DNA of 64,000 bases from Luteibacter sp. SG786 (GCF_011759605.1 NZ_JAAOYX010000001.1:1178001-1242000), one strand, 5' to 3'; positions 21,041 through 31,109 are shown, counted from the stretch's first letter. Numbers and translations: made by a program. The notes: generated from the letters alone by a model not told the origin.

Positions 21041-23191
21041 TCAGCCCCGGCTCTTGCCTGCCGGCGGCGCCTTCGGCGGGTTCTTGCGCAGATCGTCGAG
21101 CAGCGGCTTGCATTGCGTGGCATCGGCCTTGCCGCTCTCCGGCACCGCCAGCGGAGCGAGCGCCGCGATGGGCGCCGCGAACACGGCCAGGGCCACGGCG
21201 CCACCGCCGCGCAGGATCAGCGGCCCGGCATGCACGCCCACGGAGGGATTCTTCAGCGTCCCGTGGACGTACAGCGGCGAGCGCAATGAGAACAGTCGGA
21301 AACCCTTGGTATGGGGAACGATGTCCAGGTTGAGCTTCTCGTTGCGGAAGTCGATGTCGCCATTCACGTTGATCAGCGCCTTTTCCGTATCGAACGCGAA
21401 CAGCTTCGACTCCATCACGCCGTTGGTGGTCACGAGGTCCGCTGCCATGCAATTGATCTTCACCACTTCGTCGCCGAAGAGCTTGTTCACCGCGTAGCTG
21501 CCCACGTTGAGGCCGGCCAGTTCCAGCAGCGAACTGCTGATGGCGCCGTCGTTGATCAGCAGCTTCACCTCGCCGTTGGCACTGCCGAGCAACGCCGCCG
21601 GCGAGTTGCCCACGGCGGTGAGCGACGCATCGCCGTTCAGTTCGCCGAAGCTCGTCTGCATCGGCGCGAAGGTAGGGAACAGCTCCTTCAGTTTCAGGTG
21701 GCGCGCGCCGAGATTGAAACCGCCCTTCATCGGCGTCTTCGAGCCGTCCAGGCGGATGTTGCTTCCGACCGTGCCGCCGGCCACCCCGAACTTCAGGGGG
21801 TCGAGGGTGAGCACAGCGTCCTTCATGGTGAGGTGCGTCGACAGGTTGTCGATCGGCAACCGTTCCCCGTGGACGATCTTCACGCCGGTGAAGCGCACAT
21901 CCGCGTCCATGGCGTTCCAGCGGTCTGTCCTGAACGGTTCCACGGGCAGCACCTTGTCCGCCGGCTGCCGGGTGACGTCGCCGCGCTCGGCCTTCTCTTC
22001 GTTGGAGCCGCCGCCGACGAGCGGCGCGAGGTCGCTGAAAAGCAACTGGTTCGACTTCAGCGTGCCGGTGAGGCTCGGGCGCTGTCCATGCGTGTCGAAG
22101 ACGAGGCTGCCGCCGAGATCACTGCCGCCCACGCGTCCGGTGAAGTTCTCGTAGGTGTAGACGCTGGCGCCCTTTTTCAGGTTCGCCTTCAGGTGGCCCT
22201 CGGTGGCGAAGGGCGGTGTGTCGGGGAGGGTGACACCGGTGAGGTCGTAGAGGTGCGACATGCTGGTGCCGGAGAACCAGAGGCGAACGTCGAGCGCACC
22301 CATGTTCAGCGGGTCGGTGAGCGTGCCGACGAAAGCGATATGCGTGTCGCCGAAGCGGGCGTCGGCCTGCACGGGGAACGGGCGGTCCGCATCGCGCAGC
22401 GCCAGCACGCCACCGGTGCGGGCCTTGGCCGATACGGTGGATTTCTTGTAGGTACCCTTGGCGTCCCAGGCGAAGTAGTACACCTGTTTCTTCTTGGTCT
22501 CGTCCTTGCGGTCGTTCTCGTCCGCGTCGCTCTTCGCGAGGACCTTCGCACTGGCGCCGGTGATCTTCTTCGCCTGAGCGCGTGCGTCCTTCTCCTGCTC
22601 GGCCATGATCTGATCGAACGGAATGCCCTTGCCGAGCGGCGTCACGTCGATGCCCATGGCGATCTGGGTCATAGCATCGGTGAGGTCGATGTGTCCCTTA
22701 TCGAAGGCGATGGCGTTGAGTTCGAGCTGCCATTCGGAGGGGCCGGTGCTGTCCGGAAGCTTGAACGTCCAGGTGTTGTCGCCGTTCTTCTGCCGTTGCA
22801 GCGCGACATGCGGCTGGCCCAGGCGAATCTCGGGTACCACGATGCGGTGGGCGATGAGGGGGAAGGGCGAAAGCCGGAACTGGATCGAATCCAGCGTGGC
22901 GAAATGCTTGTCCTTGGCCCAGTCCGGATTGGCCACCGTGATGTCGCGCGCTGTGAAGTGCGGCCACGGGATCAGTCCGACCAGGCCACCTTCGCCCGGC
23001 TCGCGCGACCACTGCGCCGAAAGGTCGCCATTGATCGCGAAAGGCCGGCCGATGGCTTCCGACACCTTCTCGTTGATGGTGGGCTTCAGCCGGTTCCAAT
23101 CGAAGAATGCGATGAACAACACGATCGCCACGATCAGCAGGACAAGGATGCCAAGTACCCAAGCCAGTATTTTCCTGCCACGCCGCATCAT
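21041..23191 (-). CDS. AsmA-family envelope protein
   Basis: A 716-residue protein with one N-terminal membrane helix (AWVLGILVLLIVAIVLFIAFF) followed by the AsmA N-terminal segment DWNRLKPTINEKVSEAIGRPFAINGDLSAQW. The long periplasmic region is beta-rich, as in the AsmA/TamB/YhdP group thought to form bridges for phospholipid transport to the outer membrane. The AsmA C-terminal domain (MGGLNVGSYAV-like region, SLLELAGLNVGSYAVNKLFGDE) is present. A charged Lys/Asp/Glu-rich insert at about residues 205-235 probably lies in a loop. The stand-alone gene has a REP element downstream. Confidence 0.9.
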   Translation of the reverse strand: MMRRGRKILAWVLGILVLLIVAIVLFIAFFDWNRLKPTINEKVSEAIGRPFAINGDLSAQWSREPGEGGLVGLIPWPHFTARDITVANPDWAKDKHFATLDSIQFRLSPFPLIAHRIVVPEIRLGQPHVALQRQKNGDNTWTFKLPDSTGPSEWQLELNAIAFDKGHIDLTDAMTQIAMGIDVTPLGKGIPFDQIMAEQEKDARAQAKKITGASAKVLAKSDADENDRKDETKKKQVYYFAWDAKGTYKKSTVSAKARTGGVLALRDADRPFPVQADARFGDTHIAFVGTLTDPLNMGALDVRLWFSGTSMSHLYDLTGVTLPDTPPFATEGHLKANLKKGASVYTYENFTGRVGGSDLGGSLVFDTHGQRPSLTGTLKSNQLLFSDLAPLVGGGSNEEKAERGDVTRQPADKVLPVEPFRTDRWNAMDADVRFTGVKIVHGERLPIDNLSTHLTMKDAVLTLDPLKFGVAGGTVGSNIRLDGSKTPMKGGFNLGARHLKLKELFPTFAPMQTSFGELNGDASLTAVGNSPAALLGSANGEVKLLINDGAISSSLLELAGLNVGSYAVNKLFGDEVVKINCMAADLVTTNGVMESKLFAFDTEKALINVNGDIDFRNEKLNLDIVPHTKGFRLFSLRSPLYVHGTLKNPSVGVHAGPLILRGGGAVALAVFAAPIAALAPLAVPESGKADATQCKPLLDDLRKNPPKAPPAGKSRG

Positions 23192-23301
23192 GTCGCCTCC
23201 GCCTTAGGATCGGCCCTAGGGGTATCGTGAAAGGCGGCAAGGTTATGTGTTTATGGAACGGGCCGCATTAAGCGACGTGCAGGAACCGTGATCCAGACCT
23301 C

Positions 23302-24059
23302 CTAATCGTCCTCAGCCTGCCAGTAGCCCGTGGCCTTCACCCAGTCCTTGTCGATGCCGCGTTGCTCCACGAGCAGCGAGCGCAGCATACGGGCGCGCTT
23401 CGACTCGGTCGCCACCCACCAGAAGGTGTCGCCCTCGGGGATCGGAAGCGAGGCGATCGATAAGTCGAGGCCCGGCGAGCTGCCCTCGACAAACCACTGC
23501 ACGTCACGGGCAAGCGCCTGGCGGTCGTCGAGCGAGGGGATCTCGACAAGTACGGTGGCCTTGGCTTCCGGCCGCATCTGCTCCAGCCAGCGGCCGATGG
23601 CGGGCAGGGCGGTGGCGTCCCCACGAGAACGTAATGGTCGTAGTCGTCGGGAACCACCATCGAGCCGCGCGGACCACCCACACCGAGCATGTCGCCGGGC
23701 TTTGCATGCTCGGCCCAGGTCGACGCCGGACCTTCCCCATGCAGCACGAAGTCGATATCCAGTTCCCCCGCTGCCGCGTCGTACCGGCGCGGCGTGTAGT
23801 CGCGCGAGGGGGAGGGCTCGACGCCCTCCGGGTAAACGGGGCCTTCGGGGCCCAGGGTCGGCAGGTTGAGCACGCCGCCCGCCACGGGAAAGAACACTTT
23901 CACGTGGTCGTCCGGGGCGGCCGACACGAAACCGTCGAGGTCTGGGCCCACCAGGGTCACGCGAACCATGTGCGGCGTGAGCTGCTGCACGCGCGACACC
24001 TGGAGCCGGCGCATCTTCAACGGATGGCGCACGCGCACGATCGCATGACGTTCGGTCAT
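23302..24059 (-). pseudogene. Siderophore-interacting ferric reductase (NfeF/YqjH-like), frameshifted
   Basis: Two overlapping frames together encode about 252 residues of a siderophore-interacting protein, an FAD/NAD(P)H ferric-siderophore reductase. The N-terminal frame runs from the ATG at 24059 (MTERHAIVRVRHPLKMRRLQ) through RDYTPRRYD (FAD-binding RxYT) to DDYDHYVLVG. The C-terminal frame continues DATALPAIGRWLEQM to the end QAEDD and the TAG at 23302. The switch is at a run of four Cs on the plus strand (GGGG on the coding strand) at 23619-23622, where one base is missing relative to an intact GD codon pair. It is either a true frameshift or a sequencing error. The start overlaps the upstream regulator stop (ATGA), as in an nfeR-nfeF operon. 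Confidence 0.85.
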
Positions 24060-24670
24060 GCCTCGCGCTCTGCGACGGCACGCGCCGTGGCCTCGATAAG
24101 CTTTGCGACGCGCCGCACCTCGTCATCGTCCCAGCCCTTGTGGTGATTCATGAGCTGGTGCTTCAGCACGTGCATGGCCTCGCGGATGGGGTTGGGCACG
24201 CTCATCCGGCGCATGTGGCGCGACATCACCTGCAGGCGCTCCGTCAGCGCGTCCAGGCTGTCGCGGTTTTCTTCGAGAAACGCGTGTCCGGCCTCGGTGA
24301 TGGCGTAGAGCTTCTTGCCGCCCGTCTCGGCCTCGACGTGGGCATAGCCCAGTTCCTCGAGCATGGTGAGGGTGGGGTAGATGGCGCCGGGGCTGGGGCT
24401 GTACTGCCCCTCGAACATCTCTTCGATGGTGCGGATCAATTCGTAACCGTGCCGGGGCTGTTCCTCGATCAGCGCGAGGAGCAGGAGGCGCAGGTCACCG
24501 CTGCCGAACATGCGGCCGCCGAACCGGCCGCCGCCACGGCCACCGCGCATGCCTTCACGGTCGTCGAAGCCGAACGGCCCGCCGCCGAAGCGGCCACCGC
24601 CCCGGCCGATGGCGTGCATCTGTTCGTCCTGGAAGCGGCGATGGGCGTGGTGATGGTGGAAAAAGTGCAT
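24056..24670 (-). CDS. PadR-family metal-responsive repressor (NfeR/YqjI-like)
   Basis: A 204-residue transcription factor. The first 30 residues are histidine-rich (MHFFHHHHAHRRF, later MHAIGRGGG) and lead into a Gly/Arg-rich linker, then a PadR winged helix (SGDLRLLLLALIEEQPRHGYELI, PSPGAIYPTLTMLEELGY). This layout and the HGYELI...PSPGAIYPTL core closely resemble E. coli YqjI (NfeR), a nickel/iron-sensing repressor of the ferric reductase gene yqjH. The next gene here encodes a siderophore-interacting reductase, as in E. coli. The ATG at 24670 is chosen because it begins the His tract; a large palindrome lies just upstream. Confidence 0.9.
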   Translation of the reverse strand: MHFFHHHHAHRRFQDEQMHAIGRGGGRFGGGPFGFDDREGMRGGRGGGRFGGRMFGSGDLRLLLLALIEEQPRHGYELIRTIEEMFEGQYSPSPGAIYPTLTMLEELGYAHVEAETGGKKLYAITEAGHAFLEENRDSLDALTERLQVMSRHMRRMSVPNPIREAMHVLKHQLMNHHKGWDDDEVRRVAKLIEATARAVAEREA

Positions 24671-24680
24671 GGGTGTTCTC

Positions 24681-24715
24681 CGATATATCGTACGTAGTGG
24701 TCGTACGATATATCG
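24681..24715. promoter_or_regulatory. Palindromic operator of the PadR-type repressor
   Basis: A perfect 14-bp inverted repeat, CGATATATCGTACG (24681-24694) and CGTACGATATATCG (24702-24715), is separated by TAGTGGT. Each arm contains the self-palindromes CGATATATCG and CGTACG, so two identical dimer sites face each other. It lies 10-45 bases upstream of the repressor ATG and stands out by its low GC content. Autoregulation of the nfeR-nfeF-like operon is the natural reading, by analogy with YqjI. Confidence 0.8.
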
Positions 24716-24770
24716 CAAGATACACTCTTGCAAGACCTGCGGGCACCCTGACGTTTCGGGAGCCGCCTTG

Positions 24771-24850
24771 TGTGGGAGCCGGCTATGCCGGCGATCCCGC
24801 GGCAGCGGGCAAGCCTGTCGCGAGCATCGCCGCTGAAGCGGCTCCCACAC
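24771..24850. repeat. REP-like palindrome
   Basis: An 80-bp unit from TGTGGGAGCCGGCTATGCCG to CGGCTCCCACAC lies between the start of the PadR-type gene and the convergent end of the DipZ-like gene on the same strand. It is the same element as in the 2081-2403 array but a little shorter in the centre. Confidence 0.9.
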
Positions 24851-24865
24851 AAAGCCTTGGGCTCC

Positions 24866-25834
24866 TTACCCGAACGTGAAGGTAAACGCGTGGAAATTCG
24901 CCTTCGGGACGCGGATCGTCAGCACGTGGTCTTTGTAGTCCTCGCCGCTGTAGAGCGTGTAGAGCATCGATTTCTGCACCGTCACCGGCGCCTGGGGCTT
25001 GCCGTCGACCAGCACTTCGAGGGTGACCGGGTCGTTGGCGCTGGCCACGATGTGCACCTTCTTCGCCTTGAAGTGCAGCCGGATCTCGCCGCTGGGGCCG
25101 ACGAGGCTCGCGTTCTGGCGGCCGATTTCCCAGCGGCCCACCAGGGCGAAGCGATTGAGGTCGAGGCGGGAGGGCGCGGTGAAGTCGCCCGTTCCGGTGC
25201 GGTCGCCGCCTGCGCTGGCGTTGTTCTGGCTGCGGTCGGCGCCGAAATACATCTCCGGCGAGCCCAACTGGGTGAAGTCCGGGGCGTCCTTGTCCGCGGC
25301 CGCGGCGTCTGTCAGCCGCGGCAGGCCCAACAGGGTGCGGATGGCGTTTTCCATTTCCAGGTAATTGCCCTCGCCGAAGTGGTGGGCGATGACGTTGCCG
25401 CGCTGGTCCACGAGGTATTCCGCCGGCCAGTACTGGTTGCTCCAGGCGTCCCAGGTGGCCAGATCGTTGTCCTGCGCCACCGGGTAATGGATGCCGTAGC
25501 GCGCGATGGCGTCGCGGACGTTCCCTTCCTGCTTCTCGAACGGGAATTCCGGCGAATGCACGCCCACGACCACCAGGCCCTTGTCCTTGTACTGGTCGTA
25601 CCAGCGGGTGACGTGCGGCAGGGTGCGCAGGCAGTTGATACAGGAATACGCCCAGAAATCGATCAGGACCACCTTGCCGCGCAGCTGGCGCATGGTCAGC
25701 GGCTTGGAGTTGTGCCAGGCGGCGATGTCGGCGAACTCCGGGGCGGTCTGGGCGGCGGTGGCCGGTCGCACCACGCCCAGCGCCGTGAGGGCGAGGACGC
25801 AGGCGAGAAGGGCATGACGGAACGGGTGGCGCAT
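24866..25834 (-). CDS. Periplasmic thioredoxin-like protein (DipZ C-terminal type)
   Basis: A 322-residue exported protein. The ATG at 25834 follows a CGGAG site and begins a signal peptide ending VVRPATA. The redoxin domain has FWAYSCINCLRTLPH (redox motif CINC) at about residue 65 and GVHSPEFPFEKQ downstream. A C-terminal beta-sandwich (about residues 200-322) corresponds to the domain found in DipZ/CcdA fusions. Here the CcdA membrane domain is absent, so electrons must come from another transmembrane reductase. It likely reduces or oxidises periplasmic thiols; the precise partner is unknown. Confidence 0.87.
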   Translation of the reverse strand: MRHPFRHALLACVLALTALGVVRPATAAQTAPEFADIAAWHNSKPLTMRQLRGKVVLIDFWAYSCINCLRTLPHVTRWYDQYKDKGLVVVGVHSPEFPFEKQEGNVRDAIARYGIHYPVAQDNDLATWDAWSNQYWPAEYLVDQRGNVIAHHFGEGNYLEMENAIRTLLGLPRLTDAAAADKDAPDFTQLGSPEMYFGADRSQNNASAGGDRTGTGDFTAPSRLDLNRFALVGRWEIGRQNASLVGPSGEIRLHFKAKKVHIVASANDPVTLEVLVDGKPQAPVTVQKSMLYTLYSGEDYKDHVLTIRVPKANFHAFTFTFG

Positions 25835-25950
25835 GGAAACTCCGTGTTCTCGGGGGTACGGGAATAAGACCGGCCGTGGTAGCGGCACCTTACATCGGCC
25901 CGGTGCGCTAAAATTGGCGTTTGCCAGCCTCGCGAGCCAGCCGTAGCGCC

Positions 25951-27468
25951 ATGACCTCGATCAAGCAGGACGACCTCATCACCAGCGTCGCCGACGCCCT
26001 CCAGTACATCTCGTACTACCACCCGGTGGACTACATCCGGAATCTCTCCGCCGCCTACGAGCGCGAGGAATCCCCGGCCGCGAAGGACGCCATCGCGCAG
26101 ATCCTCATCAACTCGCGCATGTGCGCGGAAGGCCATCGCCCGATCTGCCAGGACACCGGCATCGTTACCGTCTTCCTGAAGATTGGCATGAACGTACGCT
26201 GGGACGATGCCACCATGGGCGTCGAAGACATGGTGAACGAAGGCGTGCGCCGGGCCTACAACCACCCGGACAACAAGCTGCGCGCCTCGGTGCTGGCCGA
26301 TCCGGCGGGCAAGCGCATGAACACGCGAGACAACACGCCCGCGGTGGTCAATGTGTCCATCGTGCCGGGCGACAAGGTCGACGTGATCGTCGCCGCCAAG
26401 GGCGGCGGTTCGGAAGCGAAGTCGAAATTCGCCATGCTCAATCCGTCCGATTCCATCGTGGACTGGGTGCTGAAAACCGTGCCGACCATGGGCGCCGGCT
26501 GGTGCCCGCCGGGCATGCTGGGCATCGGCATCGGCGGCACGGCCGAGAAGGCCATGCTGCTGGCGAAGGAAGCGCTGATGGAGCCCATCGACATCGTCGA
26601 CCTCATCGCACGCGGCCCGTCGAACCGTGCCGAGGAACTGCGTCTGGAACTGTACGAGAAGGTGAACGCGCTCGGCATCGGTGCACAGGGCCTGGGCGGT
26701 CTCACCACCGTGCTCGACATCAAGGTGAAGGATTACCCGACCCACGCCGCCAACCTTCCCGTGGCGATGATCCCCAACTGCGCCGCCACGCGTCACGCGC
26801 ACTTCGTGCTCGACGGCTCGGGCCCGGTGGCGCTCGATCCGCCTTCGCTGGAAGACTGGCCGAAGCTCACCTACGACGCCTCCAAGGGCCGTCGCGTGGA
26901 CCTCGACACGATCACGCGCGAGGAAGTGCAAGCCTGGAAGCCGGGCGAGACGATCCTGCTCAACGGCAAGCTGCTCACCGGCCGCGACGCCGCGCACAAG
27001 CGCATGATCGACATGTTGAACCGCGGTGAGACGCTGCCGGTGGATTTCACCAATCGCTTCATCTACTACGTCGGCCCGGTGGATCCGGTGCGCGACGAAG
27101 TGGTGGGCCCGGCGGGCCCGACCACGGCCACGCGCATGGACAAGTTCACCCGGCAGATGCTGGAGTCCACCGGCCTGCTGGGCATGGTGGGCAAGTCCGA
27201 GCGCGGTCCGGCGGCCATCGATGCCATCCGTGACAACAAGGCCGTGTACCTCATGGCGGTGGGCGGTTCGGCGTACCTCGTGTCGAAGGCGATCAAGGCC
27301 TCGCGCGTGCTGGCATTCGAAGACCTCGGCATGGAAGCGATCTACGAATTCGAGGTGAAGGACATGCCCGTGACCGTGGCGGTGGACAGCGCCGGCACCT
27401 CGGTGCACGAAACCGGGCCGAAGGAATGGCGCTCGAAGATCGGGAAGATTCCGGTCGTCGTTGTCTGA
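25951..27468 (+). CDS. Class I (iron-sulfur) fumarate hydratase
   Basis: A 505-residue TCA-cycle enzyme interconverting fumarate and malate. It is an FumA/FumB-type [4Fe-4S] hydratase with both alpha and beta parts fused. The three cluster cysteines are in RPICQDTG (about residue 65), GAGWCPPGM (about 184) and IPNCAATRH (about 276). The beta region contains PAGPTTATRMDKFT and AVGGSAYLV. The ATG at 25951 lacks a strong ribosome site, but upstream codons are not conserved-looking. It is susceptible to superoxide like other class I fumarases. Confidence 0.95.
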   Translation: MTSIKQDDLITSVADALQYISYYHPVDYIRNLSAAYEREESPAAKDAIAQILINSRMCAEGHRPICQDTGIVTVFLKIGMNVRWDDATMGVEDMVNEGVRRAYNHPDNKLRASVLADPAGKRMNTRDNTPAVVNVSIVPGDKVDVIVAAKGGGSEAKSKFAMLNPSDSIVDWVLKTVPTMGAGWCPPGMLGIGIGGTAEKAMLLAKEALMEPIDIVDLIARGPSNRAEELRLELYEKVNALGIGAQGLGGLTTVLDIKVKDYPTHAANLPVAMIPNCAATRHAHFVLDGSGPVALDPPSLEDWPKLTYDASKGRRVDLDTITREEVQAWKPGETILLNGKLLTGRDAAHKRMIDMLNRGETLPVDFTNRFIYYVGPVDPVRDEVVGPAGPTTATRMDKFTRQMLESTGLLGMVGKSERGPAAIDAIRDNKAVYLMAVGGSAYLVSKAIKASRVLAFEDLGMEAIYEFEVKDMPVTVAVDSAGTSVHETGPKEWRSKIGKIPVVVV

Positions 27469-27490
27469 TCGCCCAGGGCTAGTGGCTTTG

Positions 27491-27597
27491 TGTGGGAGCC
27501 GCTTCAGCGGCGATGGGTGCTCGCGGCAAGATTGCCCGCTGAAGCGGCTCCCACAGAAGTGGCTCCCACAGAAGTGGCTCCCACAGAAGCGGCTGCC
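27491..27597. repeat. REP-like palindrome with 15-bp tandem extension
   Basis: A 65-bp palindrome (TGTGGGAGCCGCTTCAGCGG ... GAAGCGGCTCCCACA, 27491-27555) is followed by its own end repeated: GAAGTGGCTCCCACA at 27556-27570 and again at 27571-27585, then a degenerate partial copy (GAAGCGGCTGCC). This 15-bp tandem growth is not seen at other copies and suggests slippage. The element lies in the convergent gap between the fumarase and acetate kinase genes. Confidence 0.9.
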
Positions 27598-27620
27598 ATG
27601 AAGGGGCGCCCGACGAGCGG

Positions 27621-28658
27621 TCAGGGGGCGTGAGCGAGGCGCCACGTGTGCCTCGCGATCTGCTCGTCTTCTTCCGTGCGCATCACGCGCACGTCGAATG
27701 GCCCCATCCAGCGCAATCCGTCGACGATCGCGTCACGCGTCACGGCATCGTTCTCCCCGATGCCGCCCGTGAATATCAGCAGATCCATCCCACCCAGTGA
27801 GGCCGCCATCGCCGCCACGTGCTTCTTTGCCACGTGCACGAACACCTCCTGCGCGAGATGCGAGGCCTCGTTATCCATCGCATGCAGCTTGCGCATGTCG
27901 CTGGTGCCGCCCGAAAGGCCTTTCAGTCCGGACTCGCGATCCACCAGCACTTCCAGCCGCTTCACGTCGTAACCGCGCTCGCGCATCAGGTACAGCAACA
28001 CGCCCGGATCGAGGTCGCCGGGGCGCGTGCCCATGACGATGCCACCGGTTGGCGTGAGGCCCATCGTCGTATCCACCGATTTGCCCGCGCGCACTGCGCA
28101 AAGGCTTGCGCCATTGCCCAGGTGCGCGATGACTACGCGCTCCGGTATCGCCTTGCCCAACTGCCGGACGATGGACTCGTACGAGAGTCCATGGAATCCG
28201 TAACGCTCGATGCCGCCGCGACGGAGGTCTTCGGGAAGGGGCAGCGTTTTCGCAACCGGGGGCAGGGTGGCGTGGAACGCCGTGTCGAAGCACGCCACCT
28301 GTGGCACCTGCGGGAAGGCGCGTTGCGCGTGCCTCACGATATCCACGGCAATGGGCACATGCAGCGGCGCGAACGCCTTTGCCTCGTCCAGGTGCTTCAT
28401 GAGGCCCTGATCGATGAGCGCATGTGCGCGCACGTTCGGGCCGCCGTGCACGAGGCGATGGCCGACGGCGTCCGGCATCGGAAGCGAGCGCTCGCGCAGC
28501 GCTGTCACAATGGCGTCGACCGGGTCCTTTCCCGCGTGGCCGGCTTCCGTCTGCGCGGCCAGCAGTTCCTCGCAGTCGTCGCCTGCGACTCGGTAGAGCC
28601 CGTACTTCAACGACGACGAGCCGGCATTGAGGGCCAGCACGTGACCCGACGACGTCAT
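27621..28658 (-). CDS. ackA: Acetate kinase (phosphoketolase-linked)
   Basis: A 345-residue kinase of the ASKHA fold converting acetyl phosphate and ADP to acetate and ATP. Motifs are [15 protein letters not shown] (N-terminal phosphate loop), [42 protein letters not shown] and FTGGIGEND. It is shorter than E. coli AckA (400), as is common for the acetate/propionate kinases paired with phosphoketolase. The ATG at 28658 overlaps the xfp stop (ATGA) and is preferred over one at 28679 inside xfp. With xfp it forms a pathway from sugar phosphates to acetate plus ATP. Confidence 0.94.
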   Translation of the reverse strand: MTSSGHVLALNAGSSSLKYGLYRVAGDDCEELLAAQTEAGHAGKDPVDAIVTALRERSLPMPDAVGHRLVHGGPNVRAHALIDQGLMKHLDEAKAFAPLHVPIAVDIVRHAQRAFPQVPQVACFDTAFHATLPPVAKTLPLPEDLRRGGIERYGFHGLSYESIVRQLGKAIPERVVIAHLGNGASLCAVRAGKSVDTTMGLTPTGGIVMGTRPGDLDPGVLLYLMRERGYDVKRLEVLVDRESGLKGLSGGTSDMRKLHAMDNEASHLAQEVFVHVAKKHVAAMAASLGGMDLLIFTGGIGENDAVTRDAIVDGLRWMGPFDVRVMRTEEDEQIARHTWRLAHAP

Positions 28659-31021
28659 GCGGCGTCCTCGGCCTTCCACTGCCAGTCGCGCACGTCGGGC
28701 AGATCCTGGCCGTGTTCGCTCACGTAAAGCTTGTGCCGCTCAATGTCGGCCCAGTAGCGCTGCTCGGCCTTCGCGCGTTCGCCCGCGAAGCGGGGGATGC
28801 GGTTGATGGCGTCGAGCGCAAGCTGGAAGCGGTCCATGTTGTTCAGCACCATCATGTCCAGCGCGGTGGTGGTGGTGCCTTCTTCCTTGTAGCCGCGCAC
28901 GTGGATGTTGTCGTGGTTGTGGCGGCGGTAGGTCAGCTTGTGCACGATGCCGGGGTAACCGTGGAAGGCGAAGATCACCGGGCGGTCTTTGGTGAACAGG
29001 TCGTCGAAGCGATCGTCGTCCATGCCGTGCGGGTGTTCTTCCGGTGGCTCCAGCGTCATCAGGTCCACCACGTTCACCACGCGGATGCGGATGTCCGGCA
29101 CGTACTCGCGCAGGAGCATCACGGCGGCCAGCGTTTCCACGGTGGGCGCGTCGCCGGCGCAGGCCATCACCACGTCCGGATCGTCGCCGCCCCGGCCCGC
29201 CCACTCCCAGATGCCCGCGCCCACGGTGCAGTGGCGCACGGCGCTTTCCATGTCCAGCCACTGCCAGTCCGGCTGCTTGCCCGCGACGATCACGTTCACA
29301 TAGTGGCGGCTGCGCAGGCAGTGGTCGGCCACCGAGAGCAGGCAATTGGCGTCGGGCGGCAGATAGATGCGCACGATCTCGGACTTCTTGTTGGCCACGT
29401 GGTCGATGAAGCCCGGATCCTGGTGCGAGAAGCCATTGTGGTCCTGGTGCCACACGTGCGAGCTGAGCAGGTAGTTCAGCGACGCGATGGGCGGACGCCA
29501 CGACATCTTCCGCGTTACCTTCAGCCACTTGGCATGCTGGTTGAACATCGAATCGATGATGTGGATGAAGGCTTCGTAGCAGGAGAAGAAGCCGTGGCGG
29601 CCGGTGAGCAGGTAACCCTCCAGCCAGCCCTGGCACTGGTGCTCGCTCAGCACTTCCATCACACGCCCGGCCGGCGAGAGGTCTTCGTCCACGGCTTCCG
29701 TGCGCGCCAGCCAGGTTTTGCCGCTTGCCTCGTACACGGCCTGGAGGCGGTTCGACGCCGTTTCGTCCGGGCCGAAGAGACGGAAGGTTTCCATGTTCTG
29801 CCGCATTACTTCGCGCAGGAAACGGCCCAGCACCCGGGTGGCTTCCGCCTTGTGGTCGCCGGGCGATGTCACCTCCTCGGCGAAATCGCGGTAATGCGGC
29901 ATGTGCAGCTGCTTCAGCAGCAGCCCACCGTTCGCGTGCGGGTTCATGCCCATGCGCCGGCGTCCCTTCGGCGCCAGCGAGGCGAATTCCTCGCGGAAGC
30001 GTCCGTTCTCGTCGAACAGTTCTTCCGGATCGTAGCTCTTCATCCAGCGCTCGAGGATGGCCACGTGCTCGTCGCTGTCGAAGTTGGAGATGGGCACCTG
30101 GTGCGCACGCCAGGTGCCTTCCACCGGCTTGCCGTCCACTTCCTTCGGGCCCGTCCAGCCCTTGGGGCTACGCAACACGATCATCGGCCAGCGCGGCCGT
30201 GCGGCTTGTTCGGCCGTGCCCTCGCGCGCCGCCTTCTGGATACGCGCGATGTCGTCGAGGCAACGATCGAGCGCGGCGGCGAATGCCTGGTGCATGGGTT
30301 CGAACTCGTGCCCCTCGACGAAGTGCGGCTCGTAACCGTAGCCGCGCATGAGGTCGCGCAGTTCTTCCGGCTCGATGCGGGCGAGCACGGTGGGATTGGC
30401 GATCTTGAAGCCGTTGAGGTGCAGGATGGGCAGCACGGCGCCGTCGCGTTCCGGGTTAAGGAACTTGTTCGAATGCCAGCTCGTGGCCAGTGCGCCGGTT
30501 TCGGCCTCGCCGTCGCCCACGATGCAGGCCACCACAAGGTCGGGATTGTCGAACGCCGCTCCGAAGGCATGCGACAACGAATAACCCAGTTCGCCGCCTT
30601 CGTGGATGGAGCCGGGTGTTTCCGGAGCCACATGGCTCGGGATGCCGTAGGGCCACGAGAACTGGCGGAACAGTTCGCGCATGCCGGCGACGCTGCGATC
30701 GATGTGCGGGTACACCTCGGTATACGAACCCTCGAGGTAGGTGTGCGCCACCGCGCCGGGGCCGCCGTGGCCCGGGCCCATCACGTAGATCATGTTGAGG
30801 TCGCGCTCGACGATCGCGCGGTTGAGATGGGTGTAGATGAAGTTCAGGCCGGTGGTGGTGCCCCAATGCCCGAGCAGGCGATGCTTGATGTGCTCGCGGC
30901 GTAGCGGTTCTTCGAGCAGCGGGTTGTCGCGAAGGTAGATCTGCCCGACGGTGAGGTAATTGGCGGCGCGCCAATAGGCGTGCATGCGGCGAAGCAGGTC
31001 GGGCGCGAGCGTCTCTGACAT
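28655..31021 (-). CDS. xfp: Phosphoketolase
   Basis: A 788-residue thiamine-diphosphate enzyme that cleaves xylulose-5-phosphate (and possibly fructose-6-phosphate) with phosphate, giving acetyl phosphate and a shorter sugar phosphate. Recognised from [56 protein letters not shown] (ThDP motif GDGEAETG) and [19 protein letters not shown]. Its stop overlaps the ackA start, so the operon order is xfp-ackA. The pair gives a bypass of lower glycolysis. Confidence 0.97.
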   Translation of the reverse strand: MSETLAPDLLRRMHAYWRAANYLTVGQIYLRDNPLLEEPLRREHIKHRLLGHWGTTTGLNFIYTHLNRAIVERDLNMIYVMGPGHGGPGAVAHTYLEGSYTEVYPHIDRSVAGMRELFRQFSWPYGIPSHVAPETPGSIHEGGELGYSLSHAFGAAFDNPDLVVACIVGDGEAETGALATSWHSNKFLNPERDGAVLPILHLNGFKIANPTVLARIEPEELRDLMRGYGYEPHFVEGHEFEPMHQAFAAALDRCLDDIARIQKAAREGTAEQAARPRWPMIVLRSPKGWTGPKEVDGKPVEGTWRAHQVPISNFDSDEHVAILERWMKSYDPEELFDENGRFREEFASLAPKGRRRMGMNPHANGGLLLKQLHMPHYRDFAEEVTSPGDHKAEATRVLGRFLREVMRQNMETFRLFGPDETASNRLQAVYEASGKTWLARTEAVDEDLSPAGRVMEVLSEHQCQGWLEGYLLTGRHGFFSCYEAFIHIIDSMFNQHAKWLKVTRKMSWRPPIASLNYLLSSHVWHQDHNGFSHQDPGFIDHVANKKSEIVRIYLPPDANCLLSVADHCLRSRHYVNVIVAGKQPDWQWLDMESAVRHCTVGAGIWEWAGRGGDDPDVVMACAGDAPTVETLAAVMLLREYVPDIRIRVVNVVDLMTLEPPEEHPHGMDDDRFDDLFTKDRPVIFAFHGYPGIVHKLTYRRHNHDNIHVRGYKEEGTTTTALDMMVLNNMDRFQLALDAINRIPRFAGERAKAEQRYWADIERHKLYVSEHGQDLPDVRDWQWKAEDAA

Positions 31022-31109
31022 GGGGAGCTTCCAGTCGACAGGGTCGCCCTTCAGGGTAGAACGTCGGGGACTTGGCGTGCGTGAAAAATTCGGTCGCGAT
31101 TTGGGCGGG

